A stretch of 64,000 nt of DNA from positions 27,519,063 through 27,583,062 of the forward strand of contig CM036179.1 in assembly GCA_020631735.1 (NCBI GenBank), in the 5' to 3' direction. Numbering within the stretch: position 1 is the first letter of the stretch; every line of letters begins with the position of its first letter. The stretch comes from Saccharum officinarum (Eukaryota; Streptophyta; Magnoliopsida; Poales; Poaceae). The position numbers and the translations under genes were made by a program. Below the pieces are notes generated by a model. That model did no database searches, was not told where the DNA came from, and saw nothing but the letters and a program-made list of their open reading frames with translations. Positions 32,765 through 45,021 of this stretch are shown here, piece after piece.

Positions 32765-35055
32765 CAAGGTACACTACACTGCTTATTTCCATATTAATGT
32801 ATCAACGATCTATGGAGTGTTACAGTAGTAACTTCTTATTATCTGCAGCAATTACTATTGTGCTTCCAGGCCTGTAAAGTTAGCTGACTTCCTTCTCCTG
32901 TACGTATGCGTACGCGATTCAAACATTCAGCACTGAAATCTTATAGTATGAGTAAACAATACCAAGTCGAAGGACTCAGTTCTGCAGTCCCTCCCTCTCC
33001 CTCAAGGATCGCTGGATCTCCTAAACAATTTGGACCGCTACCCAAACAAGGGCTTCCAAAGTCACTTGCCTGGCTTCTGGCTACATACTGACGAAGATTG
33101 ACAAGGTAATAACACACTGACACCTGTGCTCTAAATTTCCGACTGACAATCTGTTAACAAATGCTGCTAATCAATGCAGCCGGCACCACCGCTTGTTCAG
33201 CTACGGCTCTTTTCTGCGGCGATTACTCATTTACGGTGCTTCTGCATACTGGTTTCACAAATTCAACCCTTCCCTTTACGGCTGTACATCAATCTGCAGG
33301 TAATCTGAAAATAATATTCCATCATGATTTTATTCACATTTGAAGCGACCACTTCAATTATCTGGATTGCTGCCTTATGCAAGCATAATCTATTTTTACG
33401 GTTCTGCAATACATTACTCTAATCAACTGGTCTATTTCTGAAGCTTGGAATTGCATCCTACTCTGCACCAAGGTGAAGCTAGCAGAGGACAGTCGCAAGG
33501 TGGGAAAACTGAAGAGCGCTGAAGCTGGAGGCTCAGCTCTACAACTGAGGAACATGCCTTTTGATCCTTGGTAGGCTCAGCTCAGTTTCTTGAATTGAAG
33601 AAGATAAAGCTATCACTAGCAGTTTGCGTGGGCGAGGAGAATGGACGCCGCCGATCGAATCGATGATATTCTTGGGCCACGGTAGCGCTTTGAAGGCCAA
33701 CAACAACTTGTTCGCTGGGCCAAAGCTACAAGACCGGAGAAGTAAAATGCTACTGGCCCAAGAAATGGATGCGACGATCGCTCCACCAAACACCATACAT
33801 AAAAACAAAAAACTCCTGATCAAGTAGGCCGTCATGTTTCCCCTCAAAAAAAAAAGTAGGCCGTCATGTCTCTTCCATGATTTATACTATTGTTCATCAT
33901 GTCTTTATCTCCTTTTATTAGGAGTGTTGCTACTTTTTTTGTTCTATAGAGACTGCAGTAATGCAGCGTGCAGGTCCTGTAACAATACAGACGAGTTTTG
34001 GTCTGCAACTGTCATGTTAGTTGGACTCATCAACGAAAATGCAGACCAAAGCAGTCCTCTTCAGGTTCTTACTTTGTTGGCCAGTGCCAGCATCTGTAGT
34101 TGTATGACCACGTGCAAACACTAAACTACCGCAACAAATCTGTGAACTTGTACAGTAACATCTGATCACAGATCAATTGTGTGCAAGAAGCCAACAAGTC
34201 GACAGCAGGAAGTGTTTATAAATTAAGCAAAGCATGTGCAGGTACAGAATGGGTTTTGACTGGTAAACTGATCACTGGGTCATTTAAATTTATTTTCACC
34301 AAAGTTCCAGTATCTACTTAAATACCTCAATTGCCCTAACCCGCTCTTAATTCAATTTAGTTTCTCCACGTCAGCAGACACTCTGCTCTTCTGTCCAAGA
34401 GAGGTGGTTTCTTTTGAGCTTAACGAGTGAGGGACAAGACCTTTATTCCCTTGTAGGATTCCCTTTCACTTTATCAGCTCCAAATTCGAGAAAAGATAAG
34501 GGCAAAACAAAGCACAAAAATCCCTTTGTTCCGACACGACACGAGGGCAAATTTTCAAGAAAAATGTGAAATGATTGATACTATGATTAGTCTGTAGTCA
34601 TAAGGTACATACAACTCATTTCGTGTTAAGCTCGTGACAATAATTGGGCCCATAAGTGACAACATATAACAGCATTTTTTTAACGACTCACCTAAACATC
34701 CACGATCATTGCATAATAAAATCCACTATAATGTCCAATGAGTATTCCGTATGTGTATGAGAATGAAAATGTAATGAGCATTCTGTATGTGCATGATAAT
34801 GAAAAGTAAAAAAAATACTTAATGTTGAGTATGTAACAACCTCACATATTACAGGAGAGTAAACAGAGCAGACACCAATGGCCACAAAGTGCAACCGGCC
34901 AGTTGGAGGAGCATGGGTGAGTCAGGTTGAGCAATGGTCAGAGTAACAAAGCTGCATAGCGGTACATATGTAAAAGGAAATTGGTAGGCAACATACGAAC
35001 ATATAAACAAAGAAGCTTCTGCACCAAATATGATCAGACAGGCAATCAAGAAAGC
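32765..35055. other. 3' flank of NLR2 (end of unit 2)
   Basis: Alignable with the 3' regions of NLR1 and NLR3. It retains the segment GTTCGCTGGGCCAAAGCTAC onward that the NLR1 and NLR3 flanks lack, so it is the least deleted version of this region. No separate gene is supported. Confidence 0.55.
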
Positions 35056-35787
35056 AAAGCCGTGAAGCATCAAAGTTGTAGAACTAATCGAGATCTATAA
35101 ATTTTGTTTTGGTCATTTCCCCATCCGCTTTTGTTTGAACCATTCGAAATTTTGAATTTCAAAATATGATAATTTCAAACAGAATTTTGGGATAGTAAAT
35201 GTTTTCAAACGAAAAAGTCATCAACGGCATGACTCATTAAGATGTACAACTTTTGTTTTGGTCATTTCTCCATCCGACTTTGTTTGAACAATTCAAAATA
35301 TGAGAATTTCAAAACGAATTTTGGGATAGTAAATGATTTCAAATGAAAAAGTCATTAACGACAAAGTTGTAGAACTCATTAAGATCTACAACTTTTGTTT
35401 TGAACATTTTATCATCCGAGTTTGTTTGAATAATTAAAATTTAAATTTTAGAATACGAGAACTTCATACAATATATTGTCACTGGACAACCTGGCTACAT
35501 GGCAGGTCACACGGCCGCCAACTTGGACAACAATATTTTAAAAAATTAAAAGATTTTATGCTATGTAAATTATATGTCATAGACCTATGATATTTGTAAA
35601 TCAGGCTGTGTGACGTAGAAAATATCGTTATTGGATGGAATTGTACTAGCTGAGTGACCCGACGATCATATTTTTCGTCGCTAAACAGGAGTTCTGATAA
35701 GAAACTGTCATAAAATGGGTCATTTAATGACAATTCAACCTAATGTCACTAGCACATCGTCATGAAATGACAGATTTCTTGTAGTAG
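35056..35787. mobile_element. Relic of another CACTA-type element with internal tandem repeats
   Basis: The right end reads ATGACAGATTTCTTGTAGTAG, the complement of a CACTACAAGAAATCTGTCAT-type terminus with a damaged last base group. The left part holds about 2.5 degenerate units of roughly 133 bp (boundaries near 35220 and 35353; core words CTACAACTTTTGTTTTG and GAATTTTGGGATAGTAAATG). No transposase and no left terminus were found. Confidence 0.5.
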
Positions 35788-36508
35788 CTCTATCAACAAT
35801 TGGGCAACAATTATTATAGACATTTTATATATTTTCTTCCTATTGTCTGCTCGATGGAGGGTGGTAGAAGACATGGTCGAGCAGTGGGAGATAGGGAGGA
35901 GAGAGAGGGTGGCGACGTGGGAGGGAGGGAGCACGACCGACGCCCCACACGACTTGGCTCTGCCCTCGCTGGCCCTTGCCCGGCTTCGCCATCACTAGCG
36001 CTTGTTGGGAGGCATATGAATATCACACAAGTATTTTTTTCTATTTTCTAGCGATGTAGGTTTTATTGCCTTGTATGATTGGTAAGAAATACTAGGATCA
36101 TACCCGTGCATTGCAATGGAAAAACAATAATTCCAGTATATTTAGAAAAAATAAGTTTATGTACTATAGTCAGGAAAATGAATATTGTTTGGTATTGATG
36201 TATGTAAAAACCGCATCGAGGTTACATAGTATCTAATTACATTATAAAGTGAACACAGAGGGAGAACAACGATATGTACTTTTGATTATTTGTATTAAAC
36301 ACAAACTTCAGATAATTACATCTCCTAAGATTCTAGTCTGTGCAGAAGCACATATTAATGACTAGTATCAAAATAAAAGGCATAATGGGGAATTAGGATT
36401 AGAAATTTGTCATGCAAGAATTTGCTAAAACACACAGTTCAATCATGGGAAAAAAATATATGTCCACGCTCATAGCATTTTGATAGAGAAAACGATGCCA
36501 TCATTGTA
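35788..36508. other. Unassigned intergenic DNA
   Basis: No gene. Around 36090 there is an ACTAGGATCATACCCGTGCA word with TTGCAATGG, a variant of a motif (CCCGTGCGTTGCA) that recurs in grass repeats. Another variant occurs at about 58665. A short GC-rich stretch (35850-36010) gives small open frames on both strands without recognisable content. Confidence 0.4.
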
Positions 36509-36756
36509 CTCTCTCCGTCCATAAAAAAATGCAATCCTCATGTTCCAAAGAGTCAAACAATTTAAGATTGAAAAATTTATACAAAAATTACTAACATTTA
36601 TGATGCCAAATAAATATCACTTTACTAAATACAGATATATTACCTAATTGGAGACACAAATATTTGTGTCTTTTTTATGAACTCAGTCAAAATTAAAAAA
36701 AAGTTTGACTTATCAAAAACCTGGAATTGTACTTTTTTAGGGGATGAAGGGAGCAG
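36509..36756. mobile_element. Stowaway-type MITE (Tc1/mariner)
   Basis: About 248 bp with ends CTCTCTCCGTCCATAAA and TTAGGGGATGAAGGGAGCAG, imperfect versions of the CTCCCTCCGTCCC terminal repeat of grass Stowaway elements. It is flanked by the TA target duplication (36507-36508, 36757-36758). No coding capacity, as usual for the family. Confidence 0.85.
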
Positions 36757-36758
36757 TA

Positions 36759-37318
36759 ATTAAGAGTGTGGTCTAAGACGACCTATATATAGAGAGAGAT
36801 AGAGTTTTCTGTACTCCAGGAAGTAATTACTCCCAGCAAGTAATTACTCCCACCGAGAGTATACAGCGCACGATGGAGGTCCGGTCAGTTAGCAGAAGCT
36901 AACGGGTCTAGAAAAGTGACCCGCTTGTATCAACAGTTGCACTTTTTTGCGGACACATACATATCCGTGACAACTAACATACAGTTAGTGCATATCGGAA
37001 AGATCCAATTAAGTACTAGAATAATAAATAGAATAGTATATACGCTGTATGGTCACCGTGCATACTTTTTTGAATATTTACTTACTTATTTGAGAAGTGC
37101 ATACTTTCTGAATGGGAGTATGTATGCATCTTTTTGACACGAGCTAGTATTAGTACATATATATCCAAGCAGTATTTGTACTGACACAGACTTAGTATGC
37201 ATGCATACTTTAAAGAAACGAGTATATGTCCATACTTGTACTATTAAGAAAGTATGTTAGTATGTATTTATACTTTTTTTACAAATGAGTATACGTACAT
37301 ACCATTCAAACAAGGAGC
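36759..37318. other. Unassigned AT-rich intergenic DNA
   Basis: No supported gene. Contains repeated GTATACTT and AGTATGTATGCAT-like words and a short direct repeat, AAGTAATTACTCCCA, at about 36820-36850. Confidence 0.4.
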
Positions 37319-37321
37319 ATT

Positions 37322-39011
37322 CACTATTGGAAACCAGGACTTTACCGAGCGTTTTTACACTTGGCAAAGAGTCTTTTGCACTCGGCAAAGGCTTTGTCGA
37401 GTGTGGCACTCGGCAAAGTCCACTCGGCAATATATTTGTCGGCAAAGGAACTTTGCCGAGTACTTCTTATCGGGACACTCGGCAAAAAATTTTATATTTT
37501 ACCGAGTGCCAGGCAAGGCACTCGGCAAAATATTTGCGCCGTCACTCCATCCGACGTTACCGGTTACTTTGCCGAGTGCCTGCCCAGCACTCGGTAAAAC
37601 ATGTTTTATTTTTTTAACTTTGCCGAGTGCCTCTGGGCCGGCACTCGGCAAAGTTTTTTTTCTTTTTTTAAAAAAACACTTTGTCGAGTGCAATAGGTCC
37701 GGCACTCGGCAAAGTTTTTTCATTTTAAAAAAACATTACTTTGCCGAGTGCCGCAGGCCCGACACTCGGCAAAGTTTTTTCCTTTTTTTAAAAAAAACAT
37801 TACTTTGCCGAGTGCTGCAGGCCCGGCACTTGGCAAAGTTTTTCCCTTTTTAAAAAAAAACATTACTTTGCCGAGTGCCCCAGGGCCGGCACTTAGCAAA
37901 TTTTTCGTATTTTTTGGACTTCGTTTGGATTTTTTATAATTTAAAATCACTTTTCCCGCAAGTAACTCGGCATGTTGCGTCAACGAGATGCTCGATATTT
38001 CATGTGAGCTCCTGGATACGGCCTCAACATACACCAAATACCATGACTATCATTTTTTGAATCACTAAAATTCGTTAGGCTATACAAAAAAATTCAGGCA
38101 GAAAATGAAAAAAAATTATTTTGCCGAGTGCCACAGGAAACACTTGGCAAAAATTACTTTGCCAAGTGCCGGTGCCAGGGGGCACTCAGCAAAATTGATT
38201 TTAAAAAAGTAAAAGTATACTTTGCCGAGTGTAATACAAAGACACTCGACAAAATAGCATAAAAATTTGCTGAGTGCCTTAGGTTGGCACTCGACAAAAT
38301 AGTATTTTTTAAAAATAAAAAATAATTTTGCCGAGTGCCTGGGCGGGCACTCGGCAAAATAGTTTTTTTAAAAAAAATGTTGGCACTCGGCAAAATAGTA
38401 TTTTAAAAAAATAAAAAAAATTGTCGAGTGCCACGGCGATGGCACTCGGCAAAATAGTTTTTTTAAAAAAAAATTGCTGAGTGCCGGAGGCCTGACACTC
38501 GGCAAAATTGTGTTTTTAAAAAATAAAAAATAGTTTTGCTAAGTGTTAGGCCCCCGGCAATCGGCAAAATAGTTTTTTTAAAAAAATTTGCCGAGTGCTA
38601 GGGGCCTGGCACTCTGCAAAAATGTGTTTTAAAAAAATAAAATAAATTTTTGCCGAGTGCCAGGGTGACGGCACTCAGCAAAATTGTTTTAAAGAAAACA
38701 AAAAATTTCCCGAGTGTCAGCCCTCTGGCACTCGGCAAAATATTGTTTTAAAAAAAGAAATTTTGTCGAGTGCCTGTGTGATGGCACTCGGCAAAATAGA
38801 TTTAAAAAAATTTAACCGTGTGCCGGCCGTTAGGCACTAGGCAAAATTTGACGGTAGGTGGCCGCCGTGACGGCCCAGCCACCTTTTGTCAAGTGTCAGG
38901 CTCGGCAAAGCCAGCTTTGCTGAGTGCGATACTCGGCAAAATATTACTTTGCCGAGTGCCTTGATAAAAAGCACTGAGCAAAGCCTCAGGCACTCGGCAA
39001 AGTCCGTAGTG
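37322..39011 (+). mobile_element. Complete non-autonomous CACTA element, copy B (1690 bp)
   Basis: The left end is CACTATTGGAAACCAGGACTTT and the right end, read inward, is CACTACGGACTTTGCCGAG. A 3 bp target duplication ATT flanks it (37319-37321, 39012-39014), as expected for CACTA. It is filled with GCCGAGTGCC/GGCACTCGGC subterminal repeats and encodes no transposase. Compared with copy A, the left subterminal array joins directly to the right arm of the long hairpin at about 37914, so it looks like an internal deletion derivative. The right flank is shared with copy A. Confidence 0.93.
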
Positions 39012-40476
<1,465 letters not shown>

Positions 40477-40725
40477 GTTAGGTTGTTGAATCTGTTTGAT
40501 ACTTTTCTTGTTTTTCACGGTCACCGTCATGATTAATATACATGGAATAGACCGCCCACCTAACGACTTGTTTAGGAACCAACTTGTTAGCCTGCGGTTG
40601 TTGAATCTGGCAATCTGCTTGATACTTTTCTTATTTTTCACTGTCACCGTGATGATTGAATATATAATAAGGAATAGACCGCCCACCTAACGACTTGTTT
40701 AGGAGCCAATTTGTTAGCCTGATGG
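40477..40725 (+). promoter_or_regulatory. Two tandem promoter-proximal repeats upstream of NLR3
   Basis: The same two units of about 121-128 bp as upstream of NLR1, with a few substitutions. The second ends about 160 bp before the ATG. Confidence 0.6.
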
Positions 40726-40884
40726 TGCCAATTTCACCAATCTAGGCCAACATGAAAGGACTCAATAATGGTGTCCATTTGGAAAGCGTGTTTCCTGAGT
40801 GCACACAACGCTTTCGAACCACACAAAGTCTCGGCCCCGCCGGTAACCCACGGTAGGCACCACTGATCGGCGACGGAGACGGAG

Positions 40885-43800
40885 ATGGAGGCGGCAGTTG
40901 GAGCGGCGAACTGGCTCCTTGGCAAGGTGCTTACCAAGCTGTCCGATGACCTGGTGGCTGGGTATGTGGCCAGTCGTGAGCTCGGTCTCAACTTCGACAA
41001 GGTGAAGACCGAACTGAATTACACGCTCGGGTTACTGCACGCTGCGCAAGGGAGAGACGTCAGCTACAACCCAGGCTTACAGGCGCTGCTGGAGGACCTC
41101 AGCAAGAAGGCAGACGAAGCCGAGGATGCTCTGGACGAGCTCCACTACTTCATGATCCAAGACGAGCTCGACGGCACCCAGGAGGCCACCCCGCAGCTTG
41201 GCGATGGCCTCGGCGCTCAAGCTCTGCATGCCGGCCATGCTGCTCGCAACACTGCCGGTAAATGGCTCTCCTGCTTCTCTTGTTGCCGTTCACAAGATGC
41301 TGCTGCTGTTTCCAATGGCACACATAACACAAGCGAGGCTAAGTCTGATGACAAGTTGCCATTCGACCGAGTGGCCATGTCCAACAAAATCAAGCAGCTG
41401 TTAGAGGACATGAAGTCCCTATGTCCTCATATCTCTGAATTGCTTAAGATAAGTGCAAGCAGTAGCCTAGTTCCACGAAGTATGGCTAACTCACTGGAAC
41501 GCCCTGCAATCGGGTCAACAATTAGACAAGATAAGCTGTATGGAAGGAGCACTGTTTTTAATGAAACCATAAAAGGCATGACAAGTGCCACTTGGCATGA
41601 AACCCTGTCAGTTCTTCCTATAGTTGGCCCTGGTGGTATTGGAAAGACAACTTTCACCCAGCACCTTTACAATGACAAAAGGACAGAAGAACACTTCACA
41701 GTTAGGGCCTGGGTATGTGTGTCAACTAGTTTTGATGTGCTTAAGCTTAGCAAAGAAATCTTGGAGTGCCTACCTGCAACTGAAAATGAAGGTGTGAAAG
41801 AAACAAACAACTTAGACCAGCTTCAGAAATCCATTGCAGAGAGATTGAGATCAAAAAGGTTCTTAATTGTCTTAGATGATATATGGCAATGCAGTGACGA
41901 TAAGTGGGCAAATCTCTTAGCTCCATTCAAAATGAGAGGAGCTGGAATAGGTAGCATGATTATTGTCACAACTCGGTTTCCATATATAGCACAAATGGTC
42001 AAGACAACTACTCCAGTAAACCTGGAAGGTTTGGAGCCCGCTGAGTTCTGGATTTTCTTTCAAGCATGTGTATTTGGTGAAGTCACAGTTGAGCATGATA
42101 AAGAAGACCTTATTGAAGTTGGAAGACAAATAGCAGATAAATTGAAGTGTTCCCCACTGGCAGCCAAAACAGTTGGTCGGTTATTGAAGAAGAGATTTTC
42201 TCGAGAACATTGGGTGCAGATTCTTGAAAACAAGGAGTGGCTAAACCAAACCCATGACGATGATATTATGCCAGCTCTAAAAATTAGCTATGACTACCTT
42301 CCTTTCCATCTAAAAAAATGTTTCTCATATTGTGCCCTCTACCCTGAGGATTATAAGTTTCAAAGCTTAGAGATTGGTCGTTTTTGGATTTCCCTTGGCA
42401 TCACAGACTCTGATGGTCAGAATGATAAAGTTGTGGACATTGGATCGAAGTATTTGGACGAACTACTTGACTATGGTTTTCTGATGAAAGGAGATGATAA
42501 TTATTATGTAATGCATGATTTGATGCATGAGCTTGCCCAGATGGTTTCTTCAAAAGAATGTGCCCACATCAATTGTTCCAGTTTTAGAGCAGAGGACACA
42601 TCATCATCTATTCGCCACCTATCCATTTTGATGCAGAATAAATGCATTGAAAATTTTGTTGGAGAAATGGATAAATTGAGGAGAAGGATAGACATTGGAA
42701 ATCTGCGGAGTTTGATGATTTTTGGAGAATACAAAAGGGCTAGCTTGGTCAATATTTTTAGAGATACATTTAAGGACTTAAAGGGCCTCCGTGTTCTGTT
42801 TATATACATGAACTCCCAAGATTCTTTGCCACACAATTTCTCAAAGCTTATCCACCTTCGGTACCTAAAACTGAAATCACCTGAATACTCGAAAGTGTGT
42901 TTGCCTAGCACAGTGTCCAGGTTTTATCACTTGAAATTCTTGGACCTCCAAGAATGGGAAAGTAGTTGTGATTTGCCTAGAGGCATTAGCTGCCTTGTGA
43001 ATTTGTGTCATTTCCTTTCCAATGTTGAATTCCACTCCAATGTTCCTGAGGTTGGAAAAATGAAGCTATTACAAGAGTTGAGGAGATTCCAAATTAAGAA
43101 AGAGAGTGTTGGATTTGAATTGCGAGAGTTGGGTCAATTGGAAAAGATTGGAGGGGGACTCGATATATACGGGCTTGAAAACGTGAGAACCAGGGAAGAA
43201 GCTAATGAAGCCAAATTGATGGCAAAAAGAAATCTAACTGAGCTGGCTTTACTTTGGAGTGGAGAGCAACCATCCGTGGAAGATGATATTCTTGATGGTC
43301 TTAAGCCGCACTCCAATCTTAGATCACTTAGCATTGTAAATCATGGTGGAGTCACTGGTCCCACTTGGTTGGGTAGCAACACCCACTTGAAAAACTTGGG
43401 GACCCTCCATCTGGAGGGTGTATCTTGGTCCACTCTTCCTCCTTTCGGGCTGATGCATCATCTAGGAACACTCGAGCTAGAAAACATTGTTGGGATACGC
43501 CAGTTTGGACCGGACTTCATTGGTGGCATCACAGAAAAAAGTTTCACACAGTTGAAGGAGGTCGAGTTTGCTGATATGCCAGAACTTGTCGAGTGGGTTG
43601 GGGGAGCTGACACGCAGTTATTCTCAAGGCTTGAAAGAATCAGGTGCATTAATTGTCCCAAGCTCATTGCACTACCATTCTCAGGGTTCCCTAATCTGTG
43701 TGATCTTTGCACTTATAAATGTCCGGAGTTGTGCCTGCCTCCTCTGCCTCACACTTCCAAGCTATCTTCTTTCCAAACAGACTACTTAGATTATCGCAGA

Positions 43801-45021
43801 AGTCGCTTGTCCATTAATAAGATGCCGTGTGAATTGGCCCTCCACAATCTCGGTGAAGTAGAAAATCTGACAATTAATGATGCATCACTCATCTCATTTA
43901 CGGATCTCCAAAAGCTACATCCATTAAGAAGTATAGAGGTTGGGAGATGCGATGAAAGATTTCTGAGAGCACTGGATAATGGCATTGTGCTCCAATCAGT
44001 TCAATCTCTAAAACTGGAGAAATTTCGTGTCACCAGAAAATCATTGGCAAGTTTGTTCAGATGTTTCCCATCTCTTTCTGGTTTGAATTTAAAAGCATCA
44101 GATGAGGATCATGATGACGAGGAAGTCATACTGCAGTTTCCACCCTCCAGCTCACTCAGACGTGTACGGTTGGATGTGTGTCATAATCTAATTCTACCTG
44201 TGCAGGATGGATGTGGATTACGTGGCCTCTTGTCGCTCGAATCAGTTTCGATAGTGAATTGTGGCAAGCTGTTCTCGGGGTGGTCCACGGGAGGAGCAGA
44301 TTGCAGCAGCATTAACCCTTTCCCTCCTTGTGTTAAGGAACTCTGGTTTTGGAATGAACCTAGCACTCTGTCAATGGCTCTACTCTCAAATCTGACATCT
44401 CTTAAGCGTCTTGAACTAGGAAATTGCAAGAATGTCACCATGGATGGGTTCGATCCTCTCATCACTTGCAAACTCGAGCATCTGTCGGTTTCGAATAGGA
44501 AAGAAGAGGGTGAAACTGAGCCCTATTCTATTTCTGTAGCGGGGGATCTACTCGCTGAGGTGTCAAGGACAAAAACAATGCCCGCAGGTTCGTTCCCACT
44601 GGTGAGCCTTTCGGTGGATTGCATCTACGCAGTGCTTGTTGCTCCTATCTGCACCCGCCTCTCCGCTACCCTCCGGACGTTATGGTTCAACTTTGACTGG
44701 CGGGCGGAGAGCTTCACGGAAGAGCAGTGCCAGGCGCTTCAGCTCCTCACCTCCCTTGAGGACCTAGGCATTTATGATTGCAGGGATCTGCAGTCACTCC
44801 CTCAGGGGTTGCATCGCCTCTCTTCTCTAGAGTATTTACAAATCTTTGGGTCGCATAGAATCAGGTCGCTGCCCAAGGAGGGCTTCCCCGACTCACTGCG
44901 ACGCCTAAGAATATCTAATTGTTGCCGAGAGCTTTACGAGGAATGCCAGCAATTAAGAGGAACACGGCCAGATATAGAAGTACGTGCCAACCTACCAAGT
45001 AGGACTACTAATGAAGATTGA
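40885..45021 (+). CDS. NLR3: intact coiled-coil NB-ARC LRR immune receptor, near-identical to NLR1
   Basis: 1378 residues, the same length and domain positions as NLR1: coiled coil 1-110, Cys cluster 127-134, P-loop GPGGIGKTT 248-256, VLDDIW 329-334, CSPLAAK 422-428, MHD 543-545, then LRRs. The N-terminal half differs from NLR1 by very few residues (one is A to V in E(A/V)GRQIADK). A block of clustered changes at residues about 717-827 matches NLR2 instead of NLR1. Near the C-terminus, CTCLSATLRTLWFTSDW becomes CTRLSATLRTLWFNFDW. All nucleotide-binding motifs are intact and the gene is a single exon. Changes concentrated in the LRR could alter recognition while signalling is kept. Confidence 0.95.
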   Translation: MEAAVGAANWLLGKVLTKLSDDLVAGYVASRELGLNFDKVKTELNYTLGLLHAAQGRDVSYNPGLQALLEDLSKKADEAEDALDELHYFMIQDELDGTQEATPQLGDGLGAQALHAGHAARNTAGKWLSCFSCCRSQDAAAVSNGTHNTSEAKSDDKLPFDRVAMSNKIKQLLEDMKSLCPHISELLKISASSSLVPRSMANSLERPAIGSTIRQDKLYGRSTVFNETIKGMTSATWHETLSVLPIVGPGGIGKTTFTQHLYNDKRTEEHFTVRAWVCVSTSFDVLKLSKEILECLPATENEGVKETNNLDQLQKSIAERLRSKRFLIVLDDIWQCSDDKWANLLAPFKMRGAGIGSMIIVTTRFPYIAQMVKTTTPVNLEGLEPAEFWIFFQACVFGEVTVEHDKEDLIEVGRQIADKLKCSPLAAKTVGRLLKKRFSREHWVQILENKEWLNQTHDDDIMPALKISYDYLPFHLKKCFSYCALYPEDYKFQSLEIGRFWISLGITDSDGQNDKVVDIGSKYLDELLDYGFLMKGDDNYYVMHDLMHELAQMVSSKECAHINCSSFRAEDTSSSIRHLSILMQNKCIENFVGEMDKLRRRIDIGNLRSLMIFGEYKRASLVNIFRDTFKDLKGLRVLFIYMNSQDSLPHNFSKLIHLRYLKLKSPEYSKVCLPSTVSRFYHLKFLDLQEWESSCDLPRGISCLVNLCHFLSNVEFHSNVPEVGKMKLLQELRRFQIKKESVGFELRELGQLEKIGGGLDIYGLENVRTREEANEAKLMAKRNLTELALLWSGEQPSVEDDILDGLKPHSNLRSLSIVNHGGVTGPTWLGSNTHLKNLGTLHLEGVSWSTLPPFGLMHHLGTLELENIVGIRQFGPDFIGGITEKSFTQLKEVEFADMPELVEWVGGADTQLFSRLERIRCINCPKLIALPFSGFPNLCDLCTYKCPELCLPPLPHTSKLSSFQTDYLDYRRSRLSINKMPCELALHNLGEVENLTINDASLISFTDLQKLHPLRSIEVGRCDERFLRALDNGIVLQSVQSLKLEKFRVTRKSLASLFRCFPSLSGLNLKASDEDHDDEEVILQFPPSSSLRRVRLDVCHNLILPVQDGCGLRGLLSLESVSIVNCGKLFSGWSTGGADCSSINPFPPCVKELWFWNEPSTLSMALLSNLTSLKRLELGNCKNVTMDGFDPLITCKLEHLSVSNRKEEGETEPYSISVAGDLLAEVSRTKTMPAGSFPLVSLSVDCIYAVLVAPICTRLSATLRTLWFNFDWRAESFTEEQCQALQLLTSLEDLGIYDCRDLQSLPQGLHRLSSLEYLQIFGSHRIRSLPKEGFPDSLRRLRISNCCRELYEECQQLRGTRPDIEVRANLPSRTTNED
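43035..43365 (+). other. Gene-conversion-like tract in NLR3 (NLR2-type sequence)
   Basis: Between a left breakpoint in 42992-43034 and a right breakpoint in 43366-43399, NLR3 follows NLR2 at most sites that distinguish NLR1 from NLR2 (for example KESVGFELRELGQLEKIGGG). On both sides it follows NLR1. A few private differences show that the donor was not exactly the present NLR2. Confidence 0.8.
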
